DNA of 64,000 bases, from the NCBI RefSeq assembly GCF_002091985.1, contig NZ_MKKX01000017.1, positions 124,001 through 188,000 on the forward strand. Direction: 5' to 3'. Position numbers and translations under genes: made by a program. The first letter of the stretch is position 1. Each line of letters opens with the position of its first letter. Origin of the DNA: Rhodococcus sp. 1163. GTDB lineage: Bacteria; Actinomycetota; Actinomycetes; Mycobacteriales; Mycobacteriaceae. The notes beneath the pieces are model-generated. The model had not been told where the DNA came from. It searched no databases and saw nothing but the letters and a program-made list of their open reading frames with translations. Below are positions 42,029 to 50,806 of the stretch, piece after piece.

Positions 42029-42687
42029 CGCCGACCACCCTCGGACAATCCATGCACCCGGTTCATGTGTTGCTCGACCGCATCAGCGAAACCGTCGACG
42101 TCGCCTGCTTCGATCAAGTCGGCGAGCCCGGCGTGATCGTCGACGATCCGCGAGATCTGCCCGGGATCGCGGATGAGCGAATGCGCCGTCATCCGTCGTT
42201 GACGCTCGCGGAGACCGGTGTAGAACTCGTCGAGGAGTGGGTTGCCACCTGCACGCACGATCAGCCGGTGAAAGTCCGCGTCGGCAGCACTGAATTCGGC
42301 TGCCGTGCCGGTTTCGGCGAGGCTACGTTGACGCTCGAGGTTACTGCGGAGATCAGCGAGAAGTTCGGTTCGGGCCCGTTCGTCACGGACGACCGCGCGA
42401 ACGCTGGCAGTCTCGACGATCCAGCGCGCCGAGACGATATGTTCGGCCTCTCCGGGCGCGATCGGCACGACGAGTGCCCCTCGCTTAGGATAGAGCCGCA
42501 TCCATCCTTCGACCTGAAGTCGGAGGAACGCCTCACGAACCGGAGTCCGGCTCACGTCCAACCGGCCGGCGATGTCACCTTCGCTGACCAGCTCACCGCC
42601 GGGAAGTTCACCGGTGACGATGAGTTCCTTGACGGTCAGGTAAGCCTGCTCCGATGCCGAAGCCTGGTTCGATGAGGGGATAGACAC
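42025..42687 (-). CDS. GntR/FadR-family regulator
   Basis: A 220-residue regulator. The N-terminal winged helix (LVSEGDIAGRLDVSRTPVREAFLRLQVEG) is typical of GntR. The C-terminal helical FCD domain carries likely metal-binding His/Asp positions (DADFHRLIVRAGGNPLLDEF, EQHMNRVH). It precedes and overlaps the MFS gene, which it probably controls. The start codon is GTG. Confidence 0.9.
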   Translation of the reverse strand: MSIPSSNQASASEQAYLTVKELIVTGELPGGELVSEGDIAGRLDVSRTPVREAFLRLQVEGWMRLYPKRGALVVPIAPGEAEHIVSARWIVETASVRAVVRDERARTELLADLRSNLERQRSLAETGTAAEFSAADADFHRLIVRAGGNPLLDEFYTGLRERQRRMTAHSLIRDPGQISRIVDDHAGLADLIEAGDVDGFADAVEQHMNRVHGLSEGGRR

Positions 42688-42760
42688 AACATAGATACTA
42701 GATGCCGACGCTTCCCTGCCCCATCTGGGGCTTCGTCCGACACGCCCCTACAGCGAATCG

Positions 42761-42859
42761 CTATTCGTCCTTGCCCTTCTTGAACACGCGCCGAGCAGTC
42801 GGAATGAGCGCCACCAGTGCCCCTATGAGAACCACGACCGAGAACACTTCGAGCCACAT
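42761..42859 (-). CDS. 32-residue single-TM peptide
   Basis: A very small gene starting at ATG 42859 with GGAG seven bases upstream. The product begins MWLEVFSVVVLIGALVALIP, a single hydrophobic helix, and ends in the basic tail RRVFKKGKDE. The strong Shine-Dalgarno, the clean helix plus positive tail and the 35-bp spacing after the DUF2752 gene support a real gene. Its function is unknown; an accessory subunit or membrane anchor is possible. Confidence 0.6.
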   Translation of the reverse strand: MWLEVFSVVVLIGALVALIPTARRVFKKGKDE

Positions 42860-42894
42860 ACGCTTACTCCTTCGGGAAGACCAAGAGCGGACAA

Positions 42895-43344
42895 CTATGA
42901 CGCCGGCGCGAGCCAACTGCCGGCCGGTATATTGCGCAGAATCGTGAACGCCACCACGACGGCGACACTCGCGACGAACAGCCACGTCGGCGGACGCCTG
43001 ATACCGAAGACCATGCCGCGTGCACGGGCGCGCAGCCACACGCCCCACACCACAACCCCCACGAGAACGAGTACGACGGCCAGCGCGTTCGTGGTCAGGG
43101 CGGACTGTAGGTCACCGCGCACCAGGTCACCGAGGGCCCGCGTCGTGCCGCACCCTGGACACCACAACCCGGTGACGGCATGGATCGGGCAGGGAAGATA
43201 CGTCGACGTCCGCGGGTCCCGGATGTACAGCAGTGCCCCGGCCGCGACGGCGAGACCGCCGATGGCCAACGGCGCTCTTGTCCCCGTACGCAGGTCGAGT
43301 GAGATCACCTGTTCCACGATATCGGTGATGCGAGCCCAGGTCAT
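42895..43344 (-). CDS. DUF2752 membrane protein
   Basis: A 149-residue protein with three TM helices (about residues 27-45, 80-105 and 118-140). The DUF2752 signature is CPIHAVTGLWCPGCGTTRAL near residues 52-72, with three cysteines that could bind a metal or form disulfides. The function is unknown. It sits between the cupredoxin lipoprotein gene and the 32-residue membrane peptide gene, all in one direction. Confidence 0.85.
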   Translation of the reverse strand: MTWARITDIVEQVISLDLRTGTRAPLAIGGLAVAAGALLYIRDPRTSTYLPCPIHAVTGLWCPGCGTTRALGDLVRGDLQSALTTNALAVVLVLVGVVVWGVWLRARARGMVFGIRRPPTWLFVASVAVVVAFTILRNIPAGSWLAPAS

Positions 43345-43362
43345 CCGACCAACTACTACAAC

Positions 43363-43716
43363 TCAGCCCTGAACGAGAACGGTTCCCATCATGTCCGGGT
43401 GCGGGGTGCAGTGATACGTGTACGTTCCCGGCTCGGTGAACGTGTGGGTGAACGTATTCGAGGTCATCAGCGGGCTACGGAAGGACTTGTCATCGGCGAC
43501 GACGTCGTGCGTCATGCCGCCGTCGTCGAACACCCAGGTCACCGTGTCGCCGACGGCGACGGTGATGCTCGCGGGCGAGTAGGTGCGGTTTTTCACCGTC
43601 ACCTGGTTCGCCACCGGCGCCTGAGCTTGTTCGGGTTCCGGCGACGAACAGCCGATCAGAGACGCGATGAGGAATGCCGATGCGATACACCCTGAGAAGG
43701 CCCTCGAAGTTTTCAC
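43363..43716 (-). CDS. Cupredoxin-like lipoprotein
   Basis: A 117-residue lipoprotein with a GTG start. The lipobox is SLIGC near residue 23, followed by a plastocyanin/azurin-like fold. Type 1 copper ligands are recognisable: a histidine in GGMTHDVV, then Cys, His and Met in YHCTPHPDMMG. It would carry electrons or copper on the outer face of the membrane. It is close to a DyP peroxidase and a PCu(A)C chaperone, consistent with extracytoplasmic copper handling. Confidence 0.9.
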   Translation of the reverse strand: MKTSRAFSGCIASAFLIASLIGCSSPEPEQAQAPVANQVTVKNRTYSPASITVAVGDTVTWVFDDGGMTHDVVADDKSFRSPLMTSNTFTHTFTEPGTYTYHCTPHPDMMGTVLVQG

Positions 43717-43799
43717 TACACCGAGGCTACCGGCAGGTGGGTAGTCCTGAGCTCGGGTAACATCATCGCGGAAGTTCACCCCTGCGAGAGGCACCATCC

Positions 43800-44234
43800 A
43801 TGACCGAGCGACGCGGCCGCAGCAGCGCAGCTGCCCTGTTCTCCCTCCTGTTCGTCCTCGTCGCTTCGCTGATGGGGTCGGCCACCGCTCAAGCAGCGCC
43901 TGCACGCTTCGTGCCTGCAGGGGAGATCAGCCCAACCGTCGGCTTCGATCCGGCAGGAGTGCTCGAATGGCGGCTCGATCAGGTGTTCATCAACCAACCG
44001 ATCTTCGTCCGGGTCGATCCCGCACTCCCCGGCTTGACCGACTTCTCCCTCAACAACTGGTGTAACTGCGCCATCAACTGGTTCAACAACACCACCCAGG
44101 TCGGTGGCGTCGCATTCCCCGGACCGCTGGACACCGGGCCGATCCGCACCGGATCTGGTGACGTCTCGGCGTGGACCGACATCCCGGGCGGCTGGACGAT
44201 CGTCCGCGGCAACGGTCACTGGTGGGTTCCTTAG
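43800..44234 (+). CDS. Exported protein of unknown function
   Basis: A 144-residue protein with an N-terminal signal peptide (basic start, hydrophobic residues 10-28, cleavage probably after AQAAPA). The mature part of about 110 residues has two nearby cysteines in WCNCAINWFN and is rich in Trp, Gly and Pro. No family is recognised. It is the only plus-strand gene in this part and converges with the DyP peroxidase gene. Confidence 0.65.
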   Translation: MTERRGRSSAAALFSLLFVLVASLMGSATAQAAPARFVPAGEISPTVGFDPAGVLEWRLDQVFINQPIFVRVDPALPGLTDFSLNNWCNCAINWFNNTTQVGGVAFPGPLDTGPIRTGSGDVSAWTDIPGGWTIVRGNGHWWVP

Positions 44235-44244
44235 GTTTTCGGAG

Positions 44245-45420
44245 CTATCGGAACACCTGCTCGCCCAGATAGCCGCCTTTCTCGACCCCCGGCGGAATCG
44301 CGAAGATCGCAGACCCAATAGGGGTTGTCCACTCGTTGAGCGCATCATGGGCGTCCAGTCGTTGTTGCACCGGAAGAAATTGACTGTCGATATCGCGTTG
44401 GAAAGCGGCAAAGATCAGGCCGGAGTTGCTGGTCGTGTCATTCGACGGCGGATCGTCGTAGTTGTAGGCGCGGCGGAAGAATCGCTCACCGTCATGGGTG
44501 TGATGCGCACGGGCGATGTGCGAAGCCGGTGAGATCACCGGTATACCGAAGCGGTCGGTAGCCTCGAAGTCCGCGACGTCACGCTCGAGCTTCCCGGTCA
44601 GCGGCGCCCCGGTGTCGAGTCGACGCCCCAGTACGAACTCTCTTCCTCCACGATCCAACTCGTCCCACGTATCGAGTTCGACGGCAATTCGGCGCAACAC
44701 CAGTGAAGTTCCGCCGGTGCTGTCCCACACCAGAGCATCGAAATCCGTTGCTGGATCTGGATTCTCCGTACCGTCGACCTGCCCCATCAGATTCCGCATC
44801 GTGGTGCCAGGGGGCTGCGCTCCGTGTGCTGCTCGAAAGCCGCGTTGAACCCAGCGGATCGACGACGTCGAGCGCACATTCTTGGCCAACACGCGGACTG
44901 CATGCGCGAGGGAAACGGGGTCATCGGCGCACAGCTGTAGCAGTAGATCACCTCCGCTCCAACGTGATTCGAGTCGGTCGATACCGAACTCTGGCAATGG
45001 GGCCAACCACCCCGGCTTGGTTATGCCGGAGGCGTCGTATGCGCCGGGGCCGAATCCGACAGTGACGGTGAGCCTTGCTGGGTCCAGTGCCAGTTCGGGC
45101 TCGGTATCGGCCAATGCCGGCAATCCTTGCGTCAATCGCGCAGCATCGGCTGTCCACATCTTCATGATGCCGACGACATCGGACTTGGTCGTGCCCGCCC
45201 GCAAGTCGAAAGCCACGAACATTCCATGGGCCTGCGCTGGGGTGGAGATCCCGGACTGGTGCTCACCGTAGTAGGGAACTGTCAGGCCTCCGAATTCGGA
45301 TTCAGCCGGCTCCCTGGCGATTCCGTAGGTCAATCCGGCAGCGCCGAGTGCGGCGACACCTCCACCGAGGAGGTGTCGCCGACTGATTCTCGTGCGATGC
45401 GGAGGTGTCCGCTCAGCCAC
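44245..45420 (-). CDS. Tat-exported DyP-type haem peroxidase (EfeB-like)
   Basis: A 391-residue dye-decolorising peroxidase. The N-terminal RISRRHLLGGG followed by a hydrophobic stretch is a twin-arginine signal. The distal motif GQVDGTENP (GxxDG) and the histidine-rich SHIARAHHTHDGERFFRR region match EfeB-type class A DyPs, which act on haem or iron outside the membrane. The gene overlaps the PCu(A)C gene upstream by 8 bases. No EfeU permease is next to it, so use in ferrous uptake is uncertain. Confidence 0.9.
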   Translation of the reverse strand: MAERTPPHRTRISRRHLLGGGVAALGAAGLTYGIAREPAESEFGGLTVPYYGEHQSGISTPAQAHGMFVAFDLRAGTTKSDVVGIMKMWTADAARLTQGLPALADTEPELALDPARLTVTVGFGPGAYDASGITKPGWLAPLPEFGIDRLESRWSGGDLLLQLCADDPVSLAHAVRVLAKNVRSTSSIRWVQRGFRAAHGAQPPGTTMRNLMGQVDGTENPDPATDFDALVWDSTGGTSLVLRRIAVELDTWDELDRGGREFVLGRRLDTGAPLTGKLERDVADFEATDRFGIPVISPASHIARAHHTHDGERFFRRAYNYDDPPSNDTTSNSGLIFAAFQRDIDSQFLPVQQRLDAHDALNEWTTPIGSAIFAIPPGVEKGGYLGEQVFR

Positions 45421-45892
45421 CGTAGTTTTCCTGCGCGCCCGCGAACTCGCGGACCTGCGCCGTGAACGTCGAAGTCGACCCGTCCTCGAAGGTCAGCGTG
45501 AACTCGGTGTCACTACCCGGGTCCAACGGTGCACTCACCCCCATCAGCATGATGTGGTCGCCGCCTGCCTGAAGCACCTTGGTGTCGCCACCTGCGACGA
45601 CGAAGCCACCGTCCTTGGGCTTCATGACCATGGAACCATCTGCGCTGGAAACTATCTCGTGCAATTCCACCAGCGGAGACGAAGGCGACTGCGCGGATAC
45701 GACGCGCACCTGCCCCTCCCCGGTGTTTTGGATTTCAGCGAATGCCGAGGTCATGCCGTCGTCTGCCGCCTTGACCCACCCTTCCCTGACGGTGACGGAA
45801 TCCGCCTCGGTCGTCGGGGCGTCGTTCGAGGAGCAGCCGACGAGCAGCGTTCCGGCAGCCAGTGCCACAAGCAATGTTTTTCCGAATGTCAT
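45413..45892 (-). CDS. PCu(A)C-type copper chaperone lipoprotein
   Basis: A 159-residue lipoprotein starting at ATG 45892, four bases after GGAGG. The lipobox is TLLVGC. The copper ligands of the H(M)x10MxnHxM pattern are visible as VELHEIVSSADGSMVMKP and GGDHIMLMG. Such proteins pass Cu(I) to cytochrome oxidase or other envelope sites. The start overlaps the PepSY gene's stop, so the DyP, PCu(A)C and PepSY genes form one operon. Confidence 0.92.
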   Translation of the reverse strand: MTFGKTLLVALAAGTLLVGCSSNDAPTTEADSVTVREGWVKAADDGMTSAFAEIQNTGEGQVRVVSAQSPSSPLVELHEIVSSADGSMVMKPKDGGFVVAGGDTKVLQAGGDHIMLMGVSAPLDPGSDTEFTLTFEDGSTSTFTAQVREFAGAQENYGG

Positions 45893-47295
45893 GATGCCTC
45901 CATAGTGTTGGTTCGATGCCGAAGTCCGAGTGCGGCATCGATGATGAGAAATGCAAGAAGGCTGATTCCGAGCAGTGGCACGAACCACCCGAGGGCGGCG
46001 AACCCGATCGCGAAAGCCGCCTTTTTCCAGAGGGATCGGCGTGCGAACCCGCCGCGAGCAGCTGGCCTACCCACCGCTGCGCCCACGGGACGTCGTTGCC
46101 ACCACATCAGGTACCCGCGAAGGATGACGGTGACCAGTGCGGCCACGAGCAGAGCCAGCGCGATCTGATTGACCAAGCCGAACAGAATGCCCATGTGCAA
46201 CGCGATACCCCACGTCGAGAGCTTCGCCGCGAGGGGCCACTCGCTGAACCAGTTGGTGTCCACCACATCGTTCGTGGCTCCGTCGATGGCGATCGAGCTG
46301 GGCGAGAATACGAACGGTTGCCGGGTCTGTGTAACGACGAACGCGGAACTCGGATCGGTGGGGATGGTGACCTCGACCGTGCCGTCGATACCCTGCGATC
46401 GAGCAGTTCCGAGCACGGCATCGACCCGGCCGACGGTGGAACCGAACGAGTCCGGGGCGATGGGTGCCATCGCGGACATGTCGTGCCCTGCATGTTCGCC
46501 CGCCGACGTGCTCAATGCCGGAGTGGTCCATTTCAGCGCAGTCCGGAGCCCGGTGATGTTCTCGCCCGCATAGGCCGACCAGGTCAGACCGGTAGCGGAC
46601 AAGAAGATCAGCCCGACCGCGATCCAGATACCCACTCCTCCATGCCAATTCCTGGTACGGACGCGACCTTCGACAGAACGGTCGACGGTGAACAGGCGTC
46701 CACCGCGGCGGTAGCGTCGCACCCATAGGACAACGCCGCCGAGCGCGACGACCCACAGCCAGGAGGCAGCGAGTTCGCTGTAGATGCGTCCCGGTTCACC
46801 GAGATGCAGGTTTCGGTGTAGCTGACCGATCCAGGTGCGCATCGGAAGAGCATTGCTACTGCCGTAGACGACGGACTCACCGACGGAGCGACCGGTCACC
46901 GGGTCGACGAACACCGCCATCTGCTCGGATTGGCCGAGAGAGGTGTCGGTGAACATGACCCGGGTGGTGTCGCCCACCTCGGTCGAAGGCCTCACTGCCG
47001 ACACCGTCAGGTCGGGTCGAACCTGTTGCGCTGCAGTGACTTGTTCGGCGACGGAGACAGTCGGGCCAGAAGAATTCGTCTGCAGCAGATCACTGTAGAC
47101 GATGTTCTCCGCGGTGGGAGCAAGTGCGTAGAGACCGCCGCTGATGGCGGCGACGAGAATGAACGGGGCGATGAGAATGCCTGCGTAGAAGTGCAATCGC
47201 ATCACCAGGGACGGGCGGGGTCGGGAACCTGTCGACCCCGATGCATCGGTCGAGGGCAGAACTGTGCCGCCTTCGACCGTGCCGGTTTCAGGCAT
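45889..47295 (-). CDS. PepSY-associated membrane protein
   Basis: A 468-residue PepSY_TM-family protein. Four main TM helices are visible (about residues 35-60, 180-200, 230-250 and 365-390), with a fifth near the C-terminus and large extracytoplasmic loops between. WIGQLHRNLHLGEPGRIY and the helix-1 RLHFYAG segment carry conserved histidines that may bind haem. These proteins often accompany iron/siderophore or copper systems as putative reductases. Here it is coupled to PCu(A)C and DyP. Confidence 0.85.
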   Translation of the reverse strand: MPETGTVEGGTVLPSTDASGSTGSRPRPSLVMRLHFYAGILIAPFILVAAISGGLYALAPTAENIVYSDLLQTNSSGPTVSVAEQVTAAQQVRPDLTVSAVRPSTEVGDTTRVMFTDTSLGQSEQMAVFVDPVTGRSVGESVVYGSSNALPMRTWIGQLHRNLHLGEPGRIYSELAASWLWVVALGGVVLWVRRYRRGGRLFTVDRSVEGRVRTRNWHGGVGIWIAVGLIFLSATGLTWSAYAGENITGLRTALKWTTPALSTSAGEHAGHDMSAMAPIAPDSFGSTVGRVDAVLGTARSQGIDGTVEVTIPTDPSSAFVVTQTRQPFVFSPSSIAIDGATNDVVDTNWFSEWPLAAKLSTWGIALHMGILFGLVNQIALALLVAALVTVILRGYLMWWQRRPVGAAVGRPAARGGFARRSLWKKAAFAIGFAALGWFVPLLGISLLAFLIIDAALGLRHRTNTMEAS

Positions 47296-47379
47296 GGGTG
47301 TGCTCGATTCGTTCGGATGTGGATGTGCCGAAGCGAGACTCCGCCATCAATTGGCGCGCCGCTTCGGAAAAGGGTGAGG

Positions 47380-47907
47380 TCAGGCGGGGCGGGGAGGCCC
47401 GCGTGTACCGACCCCGGAACACACCAACAGCCGAAGAACGACATCGGGACGATATTCGGGTGCACCGGCGCGGGGAAACTCCTGCACCGGAATCGACAGG
47501 TTCAGCACCGGGAGAATACGACGGAGGATGGACAGTGCATGCCCATACCCCAGAATGGCGGCGCGAATCAGTAACGCACACAATACCGTTGCGAATGCGT
47601 GAGCACAGGCCATCGTGGGGGTCAGGAAAGACCCGTGATCATGTTCGGCGGCAATCGTCAAGATCGTGTGGCCGAGCAGCTGTCCGAAGATCAGGGTCGC
47701 CGGCGTCGAAGCCCATCCCCCACGCTCCCCGAGAGCTGCGACCGCTCCACCCACCGCGGCACTGATTGCGAGGAGCAGAATCAAAGCCGCTTCGCTCGGC
47801 ATCATGGCTCCCCCACCGACACCGTGCGCGGCGACACTCAGCGCACCGGATGCGGCACCGACGAATGCACCGCGCACGCGTGCGCGACCGTCGGGCCGGG
47901 AAGTCAT
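47380..47907 (-). CDS. Four-to-five-TM membrane protein of unknown function
   Basis: A 175-residue hydrophobic protein starting at ATG 47907. Predicted helices lie at about residues 12-30, 40-62, 70-90 and 100-122. Histidine and methionine residues near helix ends (AAHGVGGGAMMP, AAEHDHGSF) could bind metal. It begins the DyP/PCu(A)C/PepSY unit, 84 bp upstream of the PepSY gene, so a part in copper or haem handling is likely by context. No family is assigned. Confidence 0.65.
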   Translation of the reverse strand: MTSRPDGRARVRGAFVGAASGALSVAAHGVGGGAMMPSEAALILLLAISAAVGGAVAALGERGGWASTPATLIFGQLLGHTILTIAAEHDHGSFLTPTMACAHAFATVLCALLIRAAILGYGHALSILRRILPVLNLSIPVQEFPRAGAPEYRPDVVLRLLVCSGVGTRGPPRPA

Positions 47908-47967
47908 GGGCACACCTTACAACTGACTACTACAGCCCCTAGTAGCGGCTGGAAACTTCGGCGACGG

Positions 47968-50043
47968 TCAGGCGCGGCTGAGAGCTTCCCCCATCGTGCG
48001 ATTCAAGGTACCGAGCGCGCGGACCAGGCTACGCACGGATCCAGAGGTGGTCTTGGACTCGAGCATGACGTCGTGGGCGGAAGTTTCGGTGAGTTTCTCC
48101 GGTGGCTCGACGTGTTCACCTGAGATGGCTCGTTTGACATCGCTGATCGTAGATTTCGTTACCTCCGCGGCCTCTCGGACAGCCAGTATCGTCGCCTCGC
48201 ACGGTCGTGATTCCGGTTCGGCGCGTGATGCGCCGACCCCTGCTCGGACTAGCGCATGTCCGCACCTGTTGCTCACCGCCATTATCCGCAGCAACCGCTT
48301 GGCACCCTGACGAGTCCGGGTGGTCGGACCCAGTTCCAGCGGTTTGCCGGCCGTCGTGAGTTCTTTCAACGCGTTGTCGAGCCTGCGCATGTCGGCAACG
48401 AGGTTCGTTGCATTCCCAGGTTCGACCACAGAGTCGATGCTCGTGTCGATGATTGTCGCCATCTGGTCGAGGTAGTCGTCGACCTTCTTTACAAACGTCG
48501 ATCGTGTTCCGGTGGAGAAGATGAAGTAGGCCGACGCGATGCCTACCAGTCCTCCCGCGACGGTTTCGTATATTCGTAGCTCGAGCACCTCGAGACTGAA
48601 AGTTCCCAGGAGGCCGTACAACATCGCGAGCATCACCGTGATGAAGAAGGCGAGCAGCGAGTAGGCAACGGTGACGAGGTAGAACGCACAGAACACGCAT
48701 ACGACCAGTAATACGAGTTGAAGTGGTCGATCAGGTCCGACGAGGGCGGACAACACAACTCCCGCAAGTACGCCGGCGATGGTTCCGACAACACGGTGGC
48801 TGGCACGGGAGAGTATCTCACCGCGTGTCGATGCTCCCGTGAAGACCAGGAATGCCGTCAGAACTGCCCAGTACCAGCGATCGGGGGAGATGAGTTCGCC
48901 GAGAATCGTTGCAGCGCTGGTGGCTACGGCAACCTGAATGGCTGCCTTCGTACTGGGATTCAAGCCGGTGGATTCATCGCCGCCGGCGACCTCGTCCTTC
49001 TCGCCCGCATGGGATTGCGGATCCTTGCGCAAGGCATTGCTGGCGATGTGGTGAATTGCGCTGTGCGCCTGCACTGCCCGCATGGTGATAGTTGTGGCAA
49101 TTCCGGCTTGGGTCGACGGGTCCGCCTTGTCCGCCGCTGCCACCGCGAGACGTCGCGCGGCGCGCAGTTGATCTTCGGATGGATTGTTCTGCAGGCTCGA
49201 ACCCAAGGCAGCCGTAGCCTCACCGAGCGGCTCCGGCCATGATTCCTTCGGATCGAGCGCCCAGAGTGCGCTCACCAATTGTTCGGTGACGATCTGGGCA
49301 TCGAAGATGCGTAGCGCAAGGTCTTTGCTGCTGACGCTGAAGAGTTGGGCGGCGTCGTTGCGGTCGAGCCAGTCGTCGATCAACAGGGCGGTGCGGCCGA
49401 ACCGATCCAGCTTCTTGCGCAGTGTCGCGAGATCCCGCTCGCTTCGGTTCGATGCGACTTCGAGCACATCTATCGACGCCGCCCGCAGCGCCCGTACAAG
49501 TCTTCGCAGTTCTACCGCTGGCCGCTCCGGGAGGATTACCGTCCGAACGAGCAGCGATATCGCGACACCGCACGCGATCGATACCAAGAAAATTGGAATC
49601 TGGCTTGGCTGCGCACGCAGGAAAAGGGCAAAGAAATAGCAGATGAAGGCCACCATGCCCAGTGCGGTTCCACGTGGGCCGTACCGCCTGACCCAGACCG
49701 CGGTGAAGAGCACGGCGATGAATCCGACATCGGCGACCGCGCCGAACTGCGACAGAACCGCCGACAGCGAGACCGCAGCGGCGGCCGGGAAGAACAGCAG
49801 CAGGGTGGTAATGACGCGGCTGCGCTGGTCCTTGTCCTTCACCGCCGCAGCCGACTGCATCGCAACGACGGAGCCCAACAGCGCGACCGTGATCGGTTGA
49901 CCGATCAGATTCGACGCCGGTAGAAGGAATGCAATAGCGAGGACCAAGGTCAGCGTCGTTGCCGTTGCACTGCGCAGTCGAAGCCTGCCAGGGTCGGAGA
50001 CGGCAAGAAAACGCGACGTCTCGTGCAAGAACCGAACTGCCAT
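47968..50043 (-). CDS. FUSC-family (aromatic acid exporter-like) membrane protein
   Basis: A 691-residue protein with two similar halves. Each has a block of about five or six TM helices (about residues 20-165 and 370-510) followed by a long helical cytoplasmic segment. This duplicated layout is that of the FUSC/YccS/AaeB group, which export aromatic acids or affect envelope stress. The second half contains the well-conserved SPDRWYWAVLTAFLVFTG. It is flanked by short gaps on both sides and is probably transcribed alone. Confidence 0.85.
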   Translation of the reverse strand: MAVRFLHETSRFLAVSDPGRLRLRSATATTLTLVLAIAFLLPASNLIGQPITVALLGSVVAMQSAAAVKDKDQRSRVITTLLLFFPAAAAVSLSAVLSQFGAVADVGFIAVLFTAVWVRRYGPRGTALGMVAFICYFFALFLRAQPSQIPIFLVSIACGVAISLLVRTVILPERPAVELRRLVRALRAASIDVLEVASNRSERDLATLRKKLDRFGRTALLIDDWLDRNDAAQLFSVSSKDLALRIFDAQIVTEQLVSALWALDPKESWPEPLGEATAALGSSLQNNPSEDQLRAARRLAVAAADKADPSTQAGIATTITMRAVQAHSAIHHIASNALRKDPQSHAGEKDEVAGGDESTGLNPSTKAAIQVAVATSAATILGELISPDRWYWAVLTAFLVFTGASTRGEILSRASHRVVGTIAGVLAGVVLSALVGPDRPLQLVLLVVCVFCAFYLVTVAYSLLAFFITVMLAMLYGLLGTFSLEVLELRIYETVAGGLVGIASAYFIFSTGTRSTFVKKVDDYLDQMATIIDTSIDSVVEPGNATNLVADMRRLDNALKELTTAGKPLELGPTTRTRQGAKRLLRIMAVSNRCGHALVRAGVGASRAEPESRPCEATILAVREAAEVTKSTISDVKRAISGEHVEPPEKLTETSAHDVMLESKTTSGSVRSLVRALGTLNRTMGEALSRA

Positions 50044-50113
50044 CCACCGATTATGCGGCCCCTCCTACATTGGCCGCACAATCGGTGGACAGTGTGGTCG
50101 TATCGCTCGAGCT

Positions 50114-50806
50114 CTAGTAGCGGGCGGCTCGTTCGAGTCCACGCCGACGATCCGCCGGCGTTCGTCGAGGGCAGCTGGTGCATTTGTCGGCTCCCGCGGT
50201 CTCGTACAAAAGGCAGCACGAGCAGCGTTGGGCGAACCGGCAGCCCCCCACGTCGACGAATCTCGGCGACGGCAGCGTTTCCTGCATATTCGCGATCAAC
50301 GACATAGCGAAGCGACTGCCGATGGTCCTGTCACCGAGGGCGGCCCCCACGTCGAGGCTGCGGTTGGCGATGGAGTCCGTCGCGATTGCCCACAACGCCT
50401 GTCGGCGGGCTCCCGACACCTCGGCGAGCACGTCGATGATGCGCGCGAACGCTGCGTCCAGTGCGGGTGCCAGTTGCTCGGTCGAGATGGTCCGCTCGGT
50501 GCTCACCCCACCTAGATAGCCGTTGGGCCGCAGGAAGCAGCGTGCGGTATCGAGGCTTGGATCTGCGGCCTCACCGGTCACCATCGCGGTGGCGACAGCA
50601 ACGAAAGCGAGGGTCGAGCTGGCCGAATACCACCACAGCGTGCCGTTGACCCGATCGTCGACGCAGTTCCACCGCACCCCGGTGTCGACGACGCGAGCCC
50701 GAATCCAGTCGGCGTCGAGCATCACCGACGCAGGAAGATCGAACGGGCCTTCGAGGTATTCACCGAGGCCCGGTACTCGCGCCGCAGCACGCGCATAGAC
50801 GCTCAC
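50114..50806 (-). CDS. FhuF-like [2Fe-2S] reductase
   Basis: A 230-residue protein of the FhuF/siderophore-reductase type. The C-terminal RCSCCLLYETAGADKCTSCP gives the Cys-Cys-x10-Cys-x2-Cys ligand pattern of the unusual FhuF [2Fe-2S] centre. Such proteins reduce ferric siderophores. Here the gene overlaps the ABC ATPase gene (GTGA) inside a cobalamin-riboswitch operon, so reduction of an imported corrinoid is an alternative worth testing. It is the last gene of the operon. Confidence 0.88.
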   Translation of the reverse strand: MSVYARAAARVPGLGEYLEGPFDLPASVMLDADWIRARVVDTGVRWNCVDDRVNGTLWWYSASSTLAFVAVATAMVTGEAADPSLDTARCFLRPNGYLGGVSTERTISTEQLAPALDAAFARIIDVLAEVSGARRQALWAIATDSIANRSLDVGAALGDRTIGSRFAMSLIANMQETLPSPRFVDVGGCRFAQRCSCCLLYETAGADKCTSCPRRTPADRRRGLERAARY

